Source: an uncultured bacterium
Lineage (GTDB): Bacteria; Gemmatimonadota; Gemmatimonadetes; Longimicrobiales; RSA9
DNA length: 63,441 nt
Assembly: GCA_937889645.1 (NCBI GenBank)
Contig: CALBZE010000095.1
Span: 1-63,441, forward strand
Reading direction: 5' to 3'
Shown: piece after piece, positions 17,457 to 26,193 of the stretch
Layout: every line of letters begins with the position of its first letter
Numbering within the stretch: position 1 is the stretch's first letter
Made by a program: the position numbers and the translations under genes
The notes under the pieces: model-generated
Seen by the model: the letters and a program-made list of their open reading frames with translations, nothing else
The model's database searches: none
Told to the model about the DNA's origin: nothing

Positions 17457-18374
17457 ATGATCCGTTCGATTCTGGTGCCGCTGGACGGCTCGGAGTTCAG
17501 CGAGCAGGCGCTGCCGACGGCGGGCGCGATCGCGCACCGCGAGGGCGCGACGCTGCGGCTGGTCACCGTGCACGTCCCGACGGCGATCCTACCGTTCGGC
17601 GGGTCGATGCCGATCGAAGCGGAGGTGGAGCGGCGGGAGCGGGAGAGTGCGGAGAAGCGGCTCGGTCAGCTCGCGCGGCGAGTCGCCGAGGACTACGAGA
17701 TCCCCGTCGAGCACGTGCTGCTGGACGGGCCCGTCGTCGAGACGATCGACCGCTTCGCCACGGAGACGGGCGTCGAGCTGATCGTGATGACGACGCACGG
17801 CCGGAGCGGGCTGCAGCGCGCGTGGCTGGGGAGCGTGGCGGACGGGCTGGTCCGTCGCACGCGTCTTCCCGTGCTCCTGCTCCGCCCGGGCGAGCGCGCT
17901 CCGGAGCAGCGGCTGCAGTTGGCGGCGTTCCGCCGCGTGCTCGTCCCGCTGGACGGCTCCGCGCTGGCCGAACAGATCGTCCCGGCCGCGGTCGCTGTGG
18001 CGGGCGCGACTGCGTCGGAGTTCGTGCTGCTGCGGATCGTGCCGCCTCTCGGGACGACGCAGCCCTGGGCCGCCGAGTACGCGGCGTTCGTCCAGAGTTC
18101 CGACCTGAAGCAGCGGATGGAGGAGGCCGGCGCATACCTCGACCGCGTCGCCGGGACGCTGCGCGGGAAGGGGCTCGAGGTGGACACGCGCGTCGTCCCG
18201 CACAGCCAGGCGGCGATCGCGATCCTCGACGAGGCCGAGCGCCTCGGTGCCGACCTGATCGCCATGGCGACGCACGGCCGCGGCGGCGTCACGCGCATGG
18301 TGATCGGGAGCGTGGCGGACAGCGTGCTCCGCCGGACCGCTGCGCCGCTGCTGCTGATTCGGCCGGCGGGGTGA
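17457..18374 (+). CDS. Tandem-domain universal stress protein
   Basis: A 305-residue cytoplasmic protein made of two UspA domains (about residues 1-145 and 155-303). Each begins with a VLVPLDGS-type strand and carries an ATP-binding G-x2-G-x9-G-S motif: THGRSGLQRAWLGS near 112 and THGRGGVTRMVIGS near 274. Tandem UspA proteins bind ATP and act in stress or energy-limited survival; the specific role here is unknown. The ATG is preceded by GGGAGG. It is divergent from the aminopeptidase and convergent with the SprT-like gene. Confidence 0.93.
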   Translation: MIRSILVPLDGSEFSEQALPTAGAIAHREGATLRLVTVHVPTAILPFGGSMPIEAEVERRERESAEKRLGQLARRVAEDYEIPVEHVLLDGPVVETIDRFATETGVELIVMTTHGRSGLQRAWLGSVADGLVRRTRLPVLLLRPGERAPEQRLQLAAFRRVLVPLDGSALAEQIVPAAVAVAGATASEFVLLRIVPPLGTTQPWAAEYAAFVQSSDLKQRMEEAGAYLDRVAGTLRGKGLEVDTRVVPHSQAAIAILDEAERLGADLIAMATHGRGGVTRMVIGSVADSVLRRTAAPLLLIRPAG

Positions 18375-18471
18375 GCGGGCGCGACGCGGGCGCCCGAGCG
18401 ATCGACCGGGCGCCGGCGCCGCCCGCGCGGTCCTGACCTACCCAGCGGCGCGGGACCCGGCGCTAGCGCCC

Positions 18472-19287
18472 TCAGGGCACCCGCGCGGGCGGCGGCGCGC
18501 CGCGGGCGCGACGACGGATCCGGGCGCGCGTGCACGCCCGCGGCTCGCACCCGACGCGCCGGGCGATCCGCCTCCAGACCGCGTCGTGTCCCGCCGACCC
18601 GTGCTCCAGCCACGCCTCGACGTGCGCCATCTCGTGCAGCAGCGTGTCGCGCAGCTGCGCCTCGTTCCCGGCCAGGAAGAGGTCCGGGTTGAGCGCCAGC
18701 TCGACGACGACGCGCGTCCCGTCCGCCCGGCGGTGCCACCGGACGTGGCCGAGCCGCCGCGTCATCCGCCGGCTGAGCCGGATCGGCAGGTCGGCCGGGA
18801 GCCGGCCGGCGAAGCGTTCGGCGTTGAGGCGCAGGTACTCGTCCCTGAGGTAGCGACGCTGCTCGGGCGTGCCGCAGCACGGGCCAGGGCGCGGCTCCGC
18901 GGCCGGCCGCGCATACACGGCGTCGGGGTGGTCTCGCAGCGCGAGCCGGCCCCACCCCCGGATCGCGGCCACCGCCCGGGCGTGCGCTGGACTCCGGCGC
19001 CGGGCCGCGAGGAACAGCGCGATCGCGTCCAGGACGTCCGGCGGCGCAGTGCGGAAGAACGTGTGGACGTAGAGCGTGCGCCCGTCGCGCGAGAGCGAGA
19101 GTAGCCGCGTGCGGTTCGCCTTGAACCGCACGCGGTCGATCCGCCGGACGCCGCGCGTGCGGAGCTCGGTCAGGAACGATTCCGCCGTGCGGGGCGGGAT
19201 GGTAGCGTCCTCGGCGTGCAACAGCGCGGCGGTCCCGTCCGCGGGCGCGACGGACGGCCCGGCCGACTCACGGTTCCGGGCGATCAT
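18472..19287 (-). CDS. SprT-like zinc metallopeptidase
   Basis: A 271-residue protein with the zinc motif HEMAH near residues 217-221, in the SprT/WSS1-like metalloprotease arrangement (LRDTLLHEMAHVEAW, then a His in GHDAVWRRI). SprT-like proteases cleave DNA-protein crosslinks in eukaryotes (SPRTN); bacterial roles are poorly known. The last 25 residues are very arginine-rich. The ATG overlaps the stop of the LysM/barrel gene (ATGA), so it is the last gene of the fibre-like operon and may be co-translated; whether it serves that system is inference. Confidence 0.8.
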   Translation of the reverse strand: MIARNRESAGPSVAPADGTAALLHAEDATIPPRTAESFLTELRTRGVRRIDRVRFKANRTRLLSLSRDGRTLYVHTFFRTAPPDVLDAIALFLAARRRSPAHARAVAAIRGWGRLALRDHPDAVYARPAAEPRPGPCCGTPEQRRYLRDEYLRLNAERFAGRLPADLPIRLSRRMTRRLGHVRWHRRADGTRVVVELALNPDLFLAGNEAQLRDTLLHEMAHVEAWLEHGSAGHDAVWRRIARRVGCEPRACTRARIRRRARGAPPPARVP

Positions 19288-22200
19288 CGAGTGCGGCCGC
19301 GCCGGTACTGCTCGAGCGCCTCGAGCTCCTCGCCCGTGAGCGGCGCCCGCTCCGGAATGTACAGCACCTCGCCCGGATGGATGCGGTCGGGATCCTCGAT
19401 CACGGCGCGGTTCGCAACCCAGATCTTCACCCACAGCGAGGCGTCGCCGTAGACCTTGCGCGCGATGTTCATCAGACTGCGGTCGTCGTCGTGGACTGTG
19501 TAGAGGTTCGGCGCCGGGATGCGGCCGCGGTAATACCCGTCGCGCGCCGCGCGCTCCTCCGCCGTGAGCGGACCGGACCGCGGGACGACGATGACCTGCC
19601 CGACGCGGACGACGTCGGGGTCCGCGATCGCGACGCGGTTGGCGAGCCAGAGCTTCGGCCAGAGCGACACGTCGCCGTAGACCTTCCGGGCGATGTCCAT
19701 CAGCCCGATGTCGTCCACCTGGACGGTGTAGCGGCTGACCGTCGGGTCGGCGGCGTGCGCCGGCTCCACGCCGCGCGGCGCCGTATCGGGCCGCGCAACG
19801 GCCGGCAGCGCCGGCGCGGGCACCCCACCGCGACCGTTCGGCGGCTGCGGCGTCGGCGCGATCTCGGCCCGGTCGACGATCCGGATCGTACGCCGCACCG
19901 GGACGATCCGCAACGACACCTCCCGCGCCTGGCCCGGCGCCAGCTCGATGGTGCTGACCGGCGTCTCGACCTCGTGGTTCGGCGGCAGGTCGAGCGGCCG
20001 GACCTCCAGCGTCCAGCGCCCGGGCCGCAGCAGCCCGAAGTCGAACGCGCCGCGGCTGTCCGTCAGGCGACGATGCACCTCCCCGTCGCTCGAGACCTGG
20101 ACGAGCACGTTCGCCGCGCCGCCCACGTCCACGAGCTCGAGGTCGCCGGCCTGCTGGAACACGGACTCCTGCGCGAACCGGCGCACCGTGCCCGTCAGCC
20201 GCGCGCCCCGCGCGAGCCCGATCTCGACGCGCGTCGCTTCGTCCTCGGCGACGTCGAGCCGAAGCGGCATCTGCTTCAGCGGGACCCGATCGATGCCGGC
20301 GCCAAGCCGATCGAGGGTGAGGATCTGCGTCCCCGGCTGCACGCCCGAGAACTCGGCGACGCCTTCGTCGTCGGTCAGGACCGCCCGGTCTCCGAGCCGC
20401 ACGAGCACGCCCTCGAGCCCCGCGCCGGTCTCGGCGTCGAAGACCCGCCCGACGACGCGCCCGCCGCCGCGCGTGGGGATCGGGATCGCGAACGGGATCC
20501 CGTACTCGACGATCGCGTCGGTCCGGTCCGGCGCCGGGTACGACCCGGACTCCACGCTCCGGGCCCGGGATTCGATACTGTGCCCGAACGGCAGGTTGTA
20601 GTCGATCCCGAGATCGAGGACGGTGGGGCCCCAGCGGCCGGAGTCGTCATCGCGGCGAGAAGACACCGAGAGCCGGACCCGGATCTGATCACCGATCGGA
20701 ACGAACGCCTGCGCGCCGGCCAGGAGCCAGGCCTGGCCCCGCGCGGCGTACGGCTGCCGGCCCCGGAACCGATCCGTCCACACCGAATAAGACCCGCCGG
20801 CCAGACGCCAGCTCGCCCGGAGCGTGTAACGGCGAAGGTCCGACGTGGCACCGGTGAGCAAGTCCTCCGTGTTGCCGATCTCGATCTGCGGCGCCAGGGC
20901 GACGCCGCGGAGGTCCACCCCGACACGCAGCCGGGCGGAGCGCTCCTGCCGGTCGTACGGCGAGGACGCGAACGAGCCGGTACGATGCGTTTCGCGGAGC
21001 GTCAGCGTGGCGAGACCACCGTAGCCGAGCTCGACGGCGTTGGTTCGGGCGTCGTCCTCGCGGCCGGAAATCACCCGTTGACCGCTCCGGTTCACCCACG
21101 CACGGAGGGAGAGCTCGCGCCACGGGTTGACGCTCAAACTCGCGTAATCCGTCGACGTGCCCCGGTACAGCCCCGGATAGGCCGCGTCGACCCGAGAGTG
21201 GCGCGCGTGGAGTGCAACGCGAGAGCGCGTCGCCCGAAGCTCGAGTGCGCGGGCGTCGGGGCGGCCGCCGGCGCCCGCTTCGCCGACGACGCCGTACTCG
21301 GCGGCGAGCGACACGCCCGGGAGCGGCGCGAGCCGACCCTGCCCCGTCCATGTCACGCCACCGCCCGTGCCGGCGAGATTCCCATAATGCAGCCGGAAAT
21401 GGGACTCGCCCCGCCCGAGCCCGACGAACGCCGCCTGCTGGGCGAAGCCCGTGCCGTAGCGACGGTCCGCGGCCGCGAAGCCGCCCATCTCGAGGAATCC
21501 GCGCGCGATGCTGCCGCCGACGCCGAAGGCATAGCGGCCGGACATCGTGAGCAGCCGCGGGTCGTAATACCGGTCGCCGAGGTGGATGTCGAAGCTCTTG
21601 CCGCGGATCTGGACCCGGTACTCGTCGCGCTCGCCGAACGGCGACGTTTCCGTCGTCCCCGGGCCGCGCAGCAGGAGATCGAGCGTGATGGCGCCGTCGC
21701 GGGTCAGCGGGCCGCGGCCGGAGAGCTCGAGCGGCGAAACGCGCTCCATTGGCCAGCCGCCGCGAATGCCCAGGCGAACCGGGAACCGGAGGGATTCGCC
21801 GTCCGACCGGCCGCCCGCGGCGACGACCTCCACCACGCTCGTTGCGGAGACGACCGGCGCGTCGGCGGCTTTCTCCGCATCCGGCGCCGGCCTATCCGCA
21901 TGCGGCGCCGCCTTCCCCGCGCCGGGCCCGGTAGCGAGCACGCCCGAGTCCGCCACGGGCACGGCCCGAGCGCGCAGCGTCACCGCGTTGCGTAGCGAGG
22001 CCTGGAGACGCGCGTCCGTCTCGACGCGCGCCCGGACGACTCGGCTCTCGCCGCGATCGAGCGTGAACGACGTGGCATCCAAGCGGACCGGGAAGCGCCG
22101 GCTCCCGTTGGCGTACAGCTCGACGCCGGTCCTTACGTTCCCCCGGTTCGCGACGATGAAGCTCGCCTCGTAGACGGTGCCCGCCTCCACGAGCCGGGGC

Positions 22201-22763
22201 GCGTCCACCAGCGTTAGCGCCAGCGACCGGATCTCGGCCACCTCGACGACGACGGTGTCGCGGCACTGAGGCCCGGTCGGCCACCCGGCGACGGCGTCGT
22301 AAGGGATCGTGTAGCGCCCCGCGGGCGCGTCCTCCGGGACCTGCATGGCGACCACGTGGACCTCGCTCGCGCCGACCGCGAGGCGAGCGCCGCGCTTCCC
22401 GGCGCCAAGTTCCCAATCCCGCGGCAGCTCGGCGTGGGTCCACACCGAGATCGCCCGATCGCTCAGATTGGTCAGCCGGAACACCGCGCGCACGAGTTCC
22501 CCCGGCCGCACGCGCACGACGGCCGGGCTCCGCAGCTCGATCGCGAGGAGCGTGTCCTGCGCGGCCGCGGAGAGGGCGGTGCGTGCGGTGGGCGCTGCAA
22601 CCGAGTCGGGTGCGACGACCGTGATGGGCGCCGCGACCGCGGAGGCCTGCGCATCGACCGCGGCGGGCGCGGCGCCGGCCGAGAGTGCAGTGCCGCACAG
22701 GCTCGCGGCGACCGCCGCTGCCCGGGTGATCAGGCCGAACCAGGAGCCGGATCGGGGTCCCAC
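19284..22763 (-). CDS. Usher-like outer-membrane barrel with Ig-like and LysM domains
   Basis: An 1159-residue secreted protein. After a signal peptide come two Ig-like domains (about 70-260), which contain a CRDTVVV segment. A linker rich in Ala/Pro/Asp follows. Then comes a large beta-rich barrel-like region (about 330-800) with a block FDIHLGDRYYD...LTMSGRYAFGVGG reminiscent of usher barrels. Two carboxypeptidase-regulatory-like domains follow (about 805-980; GRVFDAETGAGLEGVLVRL). The C-terminus has two LysM repeats (about 1035-1090 and 1100-1150), each with MxIARKVYGDxSLW. Start GTG, with GGAG before it, nine bases after the chaperone stop. LysM repeats would bind peptidoglycan. The usher role is inferred from architecture and context; sequence identity to FimD-type ushers was not shown. 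Confidence 0.6.
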   Translation of the reverse strand: MGPRSGSWFGLITRAAAVAASLCGTALSAGAAPAAVDAQASAVAAPITVVAPDSVAAPTARTALSAAAQDTLLAIELRSPAVVRVRPGELVRAVFRLTNLSDRAISVWTHAELPRDWELGAGKRGARLAVGASEVHVVAMQVPEDAPAGRYTIPYDAVAGWPTGPQCRDTVVVEVAEIRSLALTLVDAPRLVEAGTVYEASFIVANRGNVRTGVELYANGSRRFPVRLDATSFTLDRGESRVVRARVETDARLQASLRNAVTLRARAVPVADSGVLATGPGAGKAAPHADRPAPDAEKAADAPVVSATSVVEVVAAGGRSDGESLRFPVRLGIRGGWPMERVSPLELSGRGPLTRDGAITLDLLLRGPGTTETSPFGERDEYRVQIRGKSFDIHLGDRYYDPRLLTMSGRYAFGVGGSIARGFLEMGGFAAADRRYGTGFAQQAAFVGLGRGESHFRLHYGNLAGTGGGVTWTGQGRLAPLPGVSLAAEYGVVGEAGAGGRPDARALELRATRSRVALHARHSRVDAAYPGLYRGTSTDYASLSVNPWRELSLRAWVNRSGQRVISGREDDARTNAVELGYGGLATLTLRETHRTGSFASSPYDRQERSARLRVGVDLRGVALAPQIEIGNTEDLLTGATSDLRRYTLRASWRLAGGSYSVWTDRFRGRQPYAARGQAWLLAGAQAFVPIGDQIRVRLSVSSRRDDDSGRWGPTVLDLGIDYNLPFGHSIESRARSVESGSYPAPDRTDAIVEYGIPFAIPIPTRGGGRVVGRVFDAETGAGLEGVLVRLGDRAVLTDDEGVAEFSGVQPGTQILTLDRLGAGIDRVPLKQMPLRLDVAEDEATRVEIGLARGARLTGTVRRFAQESVFQQAGDLELVDVGGAANVLVQVSSDGEVHRRLTDSRGAFDFGLLRPGRWTLEVRPLDLPPNHEVETPVSTIELAPGQAREVSLRIVPVRRTIRIVDRAEIAPTPQPPNGRGGVPAPALPAVARPDTAPRGVEPAHAADPTVSRYTVQVDDIGLMDIARKVYGDVSLWPKLWLANRVAIADPDVVRVGQVIVVPRSGPLTAEERAARDGYYRGRIPAPNLYTVHDDDRSLMNIARKVYGDASLWVKIWVANRAVIEDPDRIHPGEVLYIPERAPLTGEELEALEQYRRGRTR

Positions 22764-22772
22764 GTTGCTCCG

Positions 22773-23597
22773 TCAGAAGCGAAGGGTGTACTGGGCGCCG
22801 AAGATCTCCGCTCCGGTGTCCGCCGCGACGAGAGCCTCGTACGTGCCGGCGGGCAGCGCCCCCAGCCGGAAGCGCTTACGCACCGACGTGCCCGGATGGA
22901 GAATGCGCACCGTGTCCTCGAAGCCGGCCACACGTTGGCCGGTTGCGTCGTACAGCTCCACCGTGACATCCAGGGGCGAGGACCGCTCGCCGACGTTGAG
23001 GATGTCGAACTCGAGGTGGGCGGCGCCCGCTTCGTCTACGCTGAAACGAGGTTGCGCGAAGTCGAGCCGCGATTCCCCTGTCCCCTCCACGTGCGTGACG
23101 ATCTGCACGCCATAGCGGACGCGCGTCGTGATCGCGACGCCGGGCCTTTGCTCCGCGGCCTTTGCGGATTCCGCCGAGCCGGGCGGCACCGCCTCGACCA
23201 TCACCACGCTCCAGTAGCTCCCCGAGAGCGGCGGATCGGCGTCGGCGGGGACGTGGACCTCGTAGGTCACGGTGGCCTGGCTGCGCGGCGCGATCGTGAT
23301 GAACGACGGATTGATCGTGATCCACCGCGCGTTCGAGCGCGGGACCGTGCCGGGCTCGTCGAAGAGCGACCTTCCGTCCGCGTAGAAGAGGTAGTCGGTA
23401 TGGTAGAGCTTTGCCTCCTGCGGCGCGTCCGTCGTGTTTGTCACGACGATCGTCCCCGCGTACGTCTGCCCGGGCCGCGCCACGTGCTGCTGTAGCGTGC
23501 GATCCAGTACTGCGATCTGCGCCGACGCCGAACGCGGCAGCGGGACGATCCCAACCGCAGACACGAAGAAGAGAGCGACACCTCGAAGCAACTTCAT
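22773..23597 (-). CDS. PapD-like periplasmic chaperone
   Basis: A 274-residue secreted protein with a clear signal peptide cut after ASA (about residue 26). The first mature domain (about 30-150) has the layout of a PapD-like Ig domain: a strand ending in GTIVVTNTTD, then a SNARWITINP segment and QATVTYEVHVPADAD. The second domain (about 165-270) is another Ig-like sandwich ending in QYTLRF. Chaperones of this kind hold fibre subunits before assembly. It lies between the subunit-like genes and the barrel gene, with the GGAGGTG ribosome site 6 bases before the ATG. Alternative: a general membrane-associated Ig protein (DUF916-like). Confidence 0.6.
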   Translation of the reverse strand: MKLLRGVALFFVSAVGIVPLPRSASAQIAVLDRTLQQHVARPGQTYAGTIVVTNTTDAPQEAKLYHTDYLFYADGRSLFDEPGTVPRSNARWITINPSFITIAPRSQATVTYEVHVPADADPPLSGSYWSVVMVEAVPPGSAESAKAAEQRPGVAITTRVRYGVQIVTHVEGTGESRLDFAQPRFSVDEAGAAHLEFDILNVGERSSPLDVTVELYDATGQRVAGFEDTVRILHPGTSVRKRFRLGALPAGTYEALVAADTGAEIFGAQYTLRF

Positions 23598-23641
23598 CGA
23601 CACCTCCGATCGGCCCACAGAGGGCGCCCAGCCGGGACGGA

Positions 23642-24118
23642 TCATATCCGCGCTGACGGCGACACGAGCGTGAACGTCACCCCGACGGTCTGCAGGGTCA
23701 CCACCCCGGCAGCCGGTGTGGCCGAAAGCGAATACCTGATCTTCAGCCCCGACGCGTTGATCCCCGGGGGAATACCGGTCACCACGTCCTGTTCCGACGT
23801 GGTGAGGACGACGGGCCCGACACTCGTCGCGCCCGGCGGCGCCTCCAGCTCGACCTGCAACGTCACGCCGGGCGGGAGCGGCGTATCCAGCCGAGCGGCG
23901 ATCCGGGCGTTGGCCGCACCCGTCGGCGTCGTCACGTTGTAGGTCGTTGACTCGTCACTGACCGGATCGGGCGCGGAGCCGGGGACGGCCGTCGAGACGA
24001 CCAGCGCGCCCGGGTCTGCGGTCACCGTCAGCGTCTGCGCTGTGGCGGTCCCGGGGATGGCGATCCATAGCCCGATGAGCGGCACCACCCAGCGGATTCG
24101 GTCCATCGCGCGACTCAT
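23642..24118 (-). CDS. Secreted fibre-subunit-like protein B
   Basis: A 158-residue protein with a signal peptide (VVPLIGLWIAIPGTATA). The mature part is a single beta-sandwich-like domain starting QTLTVTADPGAL and ending GVTFTLVSPSARI. It shares its strand plan with the protein at 24255-24743: both have a DxPxPxGxxLxxxxEAPxGxTSxG block, a DVVTGI-type turn (QDVVTGIPPG versus QDAVTGIGPT) and a closing FTxxV strand. They are paralogous, resembling surface pilin-like DUF4402-type proteins. The ATG at 24118 has AGAGGA before it. It is followed 44 bases later by the chaperone gene. Confidence 0.6.
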   Translation of the reverse strand: MSRAMDRIRWVVPLIGLWIAIPGTATAQTLTVTADPGALVVSTAVPGSAPDPVSDESTTYNVTTPTGAANARIAARLDTPLPPGVTLQVELEAPPGATSVGPVVLTTSEQDVVTGIPPGINASGLKIRYSLSATPAAGVVTLQTVGVTFTLVSPSARI

Positions 24119-24150
24119 GGAACGTGGTCCTCTATCCGCCTGACCCGCGC

Positions 24151-24239
24151 GCGGGAAGCCCTCACAACGGGCTCCCGCGCACCGCCGCACACCGGATAGG
24201 CCGGCAGCACTGGCGTACCGCGGCGACCCATCCGGTGTG
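24151..24239 (-). promoter_or_regulatory. Two stem-loops between the subunit genes
   Basis: The 136-base gap between the first and second subunit genes holds GCGGGAAGCCC/GGGCTCCCGC (24151-24161 with 24169-24178, one bulge) and a 10-bp stem CACACCGGAT/ATCCGGTGTG (24188-24197 with 24230-24239). No T tract. They could lower expression of downstream genes or protect the first cistron, as seen in fibre operons; this is inference. Confidence 0.5.
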
Positions 24240-24254
24240 ACGCGACGTGGGTCG

Positions 24255-24743
24255 TCAGATGACCGTAAACACCACGGTGATGTTGGTCTGCGGCACGACC
24301 CCGGCGGTCACATCCGCCGTGAGCGTGTACGTGATCCCGAGACCGCTTTCCGCGGTCGGGCCGATCCCCGTCACGGCGTCCTGCGCGGTGGTCGTGAGAT
24401 CGATCGAGCCGGTCGAGGTCCCACCCGCCGCGGGCTCCACCAACTCGATCGTCAGCGTGAGGCCGGCCGGCAGGGGCGTGGCGTTGTCGATCGCCACCTG
24501 GATGCTCCGGCCCGTCTCGTTCGTCGTGATCGAGTAGGAGGCCGTGTTGTCCGTAACCGAGACCGGCTGCCCACCCGCCGTCGCGGCGTTGATGGTCAGC
24601 GTTGGATTGCCGACGACCGCGATCTCGTTGATCGCCTGAACCTCGATGGTGACCGTCTGCTGGTCCGACTGCCCCATCGCCACCCCCGCCGACGCGAAGA
24701 CCAGCGCGGCGAGTGCTGCTGCACTGCGGATGCACGTCTTCAT
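24255..24743 (-). CDS. Secreted fibre-subunit-like protein A (first gene of the operon)
   Basis: A 162-residue secreted protein with a standard signal peptide (AAALAALVFASAGVAMG) and a mature start QSDQQTVTIEVQAINEIAV. The rest is one threonine/valine-rich beta domain ending NITVVFTVI with no cysteine. It is the best candidate for the major subunit: first in the operon, strong GGGAGG ribosome site, and followed by stem-loops. Similar small secreted proteins occur in several phyla with unknown function. Related to the next gene. Confidence 0.6.
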   Translation of the reverse strand: MKTCIRSAAALAALVFASAGVAMGQSDQQTVTIEVQAINEIAVVGNPTLTINAATAGGQPVSVTDNTASYSITTNETGRSIQVAIDNATPLPAGLTLTIELVEPAAGGTSTGSIDLTTTAQDAVTGIGPTAESGLGITYTLTADVTAGVVPQTNITVVFTVI

Positions 24744-24797
24744 GGTGAACCTCCCGCGTGTGAAACGTTGAGTGTCGCCGCGGAGGATTCCGCGGCG

Positions 24798-24832
24798 AAA
24801 AAAAGGGCCAAACCGCAGACGCGGTTCGGCCC
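24798..24832 (-). terminator. Rho-independent terminator of the ABC operon
   Basis: On the minus strand GGGCCGAACCGC and GCGGTTTGGCCC pair (24805-24832) and are followed by seven T (24798-24804). It separates the upstream ABC genes from the fibre operon. Confidence 0.9.
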
Positions 24833-24909
24833 AGCATCGGGGCACCTGCTTCGGTGGGTGACGCCGCCTTCGCCGGCCCGGCGTCACCCGTCGTACCAAC
24901 TACATTGCG

Positions 24910-26193
24910 CTACTTCGACCTGACCCAGCTCCACACCTCCTTCGCCGACGCGCGCTTGCCGGTCTCCAGCACGCCGACCCGGTAGATCCGGGCGCCGAGC
25001 CAGAGCGTCACGCACGTCGTCGCAATGACGCCGAGCGCCGACACGATCAGGTGCAGCGCGGGCACCTCACCGATCGCCGCGCGCATGGGCATGACGACCG
25101 GCGCGGTGAACGGGATCAGCGAGCCGGCCACCGCGGCCGTGCTGTCCGGATCCTGGATCACGGCGCCCATCATCATGATGGCCACGATCAGCGGCATGAA
25201 CACGGGCCACTGGAGCTGCTGCGCCTCCTGGTCCGTCGTCGCGATCGCGCCCATCGCGGCATAGATCCCCGAGTAGAGGAAGAAGCCGCCGAAGAAGAAG
25301 AACAGGAAGATCCCGCCCACCGAGAGCGGCACGTCGGGGAGGTCGGGCGCCGGGCCGCCGCCCAGACGCGCGGCGAGGGCGTCGCCTTGGGTCAGCAGGA
25401 ACGCGCCGAAGCCGGCCCAGATCAGGATCTGGAGCAGCCCCGCTCCACCGATCCCGATAACCTTCCCGACCATCAGCTCCTCGGCGCGGATCGAGCTCAT
25501 CACCACCTCGACGACGCGGTCGCGCTTCTCCTCCAGCACGCCGCGCATGGCCGCGTTCCCGTACAGGATAACGGCCATGTAGATGACAAACCCGATGATG
25601 TAGGTCAGGATGATGAGCGCCGCGGGCGTCCCGCTCGCCGCCTTCCCGCCGATCTTGCGCGCCTCGATGTCGACGGGCCGGAGCGCGGCGGCGACCTGCG
25701 CCGGATCGATCCCCGCCGAGCGGAGCCGCGTCCCCTGCACCGTCATCTGCACCGCGTTCTCGATGCGGGCGAGGTCCGCCATGTTCGTGGCGTTCTGCCC
25801 CTCGTAGACCGGCCGCCCGCCGTCGATCACGTCCGCGGGGAGCCAGAGATAGCCGTCCAGCTCCTCGGCCTGGACGCGCTCGACGAGCCGGGTCCGCACC
25901 GCCTCGGGATCCGCACCCGCGGAGACGACCTCGACGTGGAACCGGGTGACGCGGCTCGCTTCGTCCGCCGGCGGCACCGCGCCCAGCACCGTCGCGACCT
26001 CCCGCGCCAGCGCCTCTTCGCCTTCGGCCACGATCGCGATCGTGCGCTCCCCGCCGCCCGGCCGCATGAACAGGATCTGCAGCGCGAAGATGCCGATGAT
26101 GAAGACCGGCCCGAGCACGGTCCCGGCCACGAAAGCCTTCGTGCGGACCATTTCGTTGAACTCGCGCTTGATGACGGGCCACGTCCTAGACAT
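24910..26193 (-). CDS. ABC-2 type transporter permease, NatB-like
   Basis: A 427-residue inner-membrane protein. One N-terminal TM (about 22-45) is followed by a large extracytoplasmic domain (about 50-190) and five or six TM segments in the C-terminal half (for example AALIILTYIIGFVIYMAVIL and IFLFFFFGGFFLYSG). This is the architecture of the Na+/drug efflux permease family COG1668. The ATG overlaps the end of the ATPase gene by eight bases. The substrate cannot be told from sequence. A terminator follows at 24798-24832. Confidence 0.9.
   Translation of the reverse strand: MSRTWPVIKREFNEMVRTKAFVAGTVLGPVFIIGIFALQILFMRPGGGERTIAIVAEGEEALAREVATVLGAVPPADEASRVTRFHVEVVSAGADPEAVRTRLVERVQAEELDGYLWLPADVIDGGRPVYEGQNATNMADLARIENAVQMTVQGTRLRSAGIDPAQVAAALRPVDIEARKIGGKAASGTPAALIILTYIIGFVIYMAVILYGNAAMRGVLEEKRDRVVEVVMSSIRAEELMVGKVIGIGGAGLLQILIWAGFGAFLLTQGDALAARLGGGPAPDLPDVPLSVGGIFLFFFFGGFFLYSGIYAAMGAIATTDQEAQQLQWPVFMPLIVAIMMMGAVIQDPDSTAAVAGSLIPFTAPVVMPMRAAIGEVPALHLIVSALGVIATTCVTLWLGARIYRVGVLETGKRASAKEVWSWVRSK

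Noticed and set aside
19377..21995. Long plus-strand frame opposite the LysM/barrel gene
   Set aside because: Arg/Asp/Pro/Ala-rich with no domains; a GC-driven antisense shadow.
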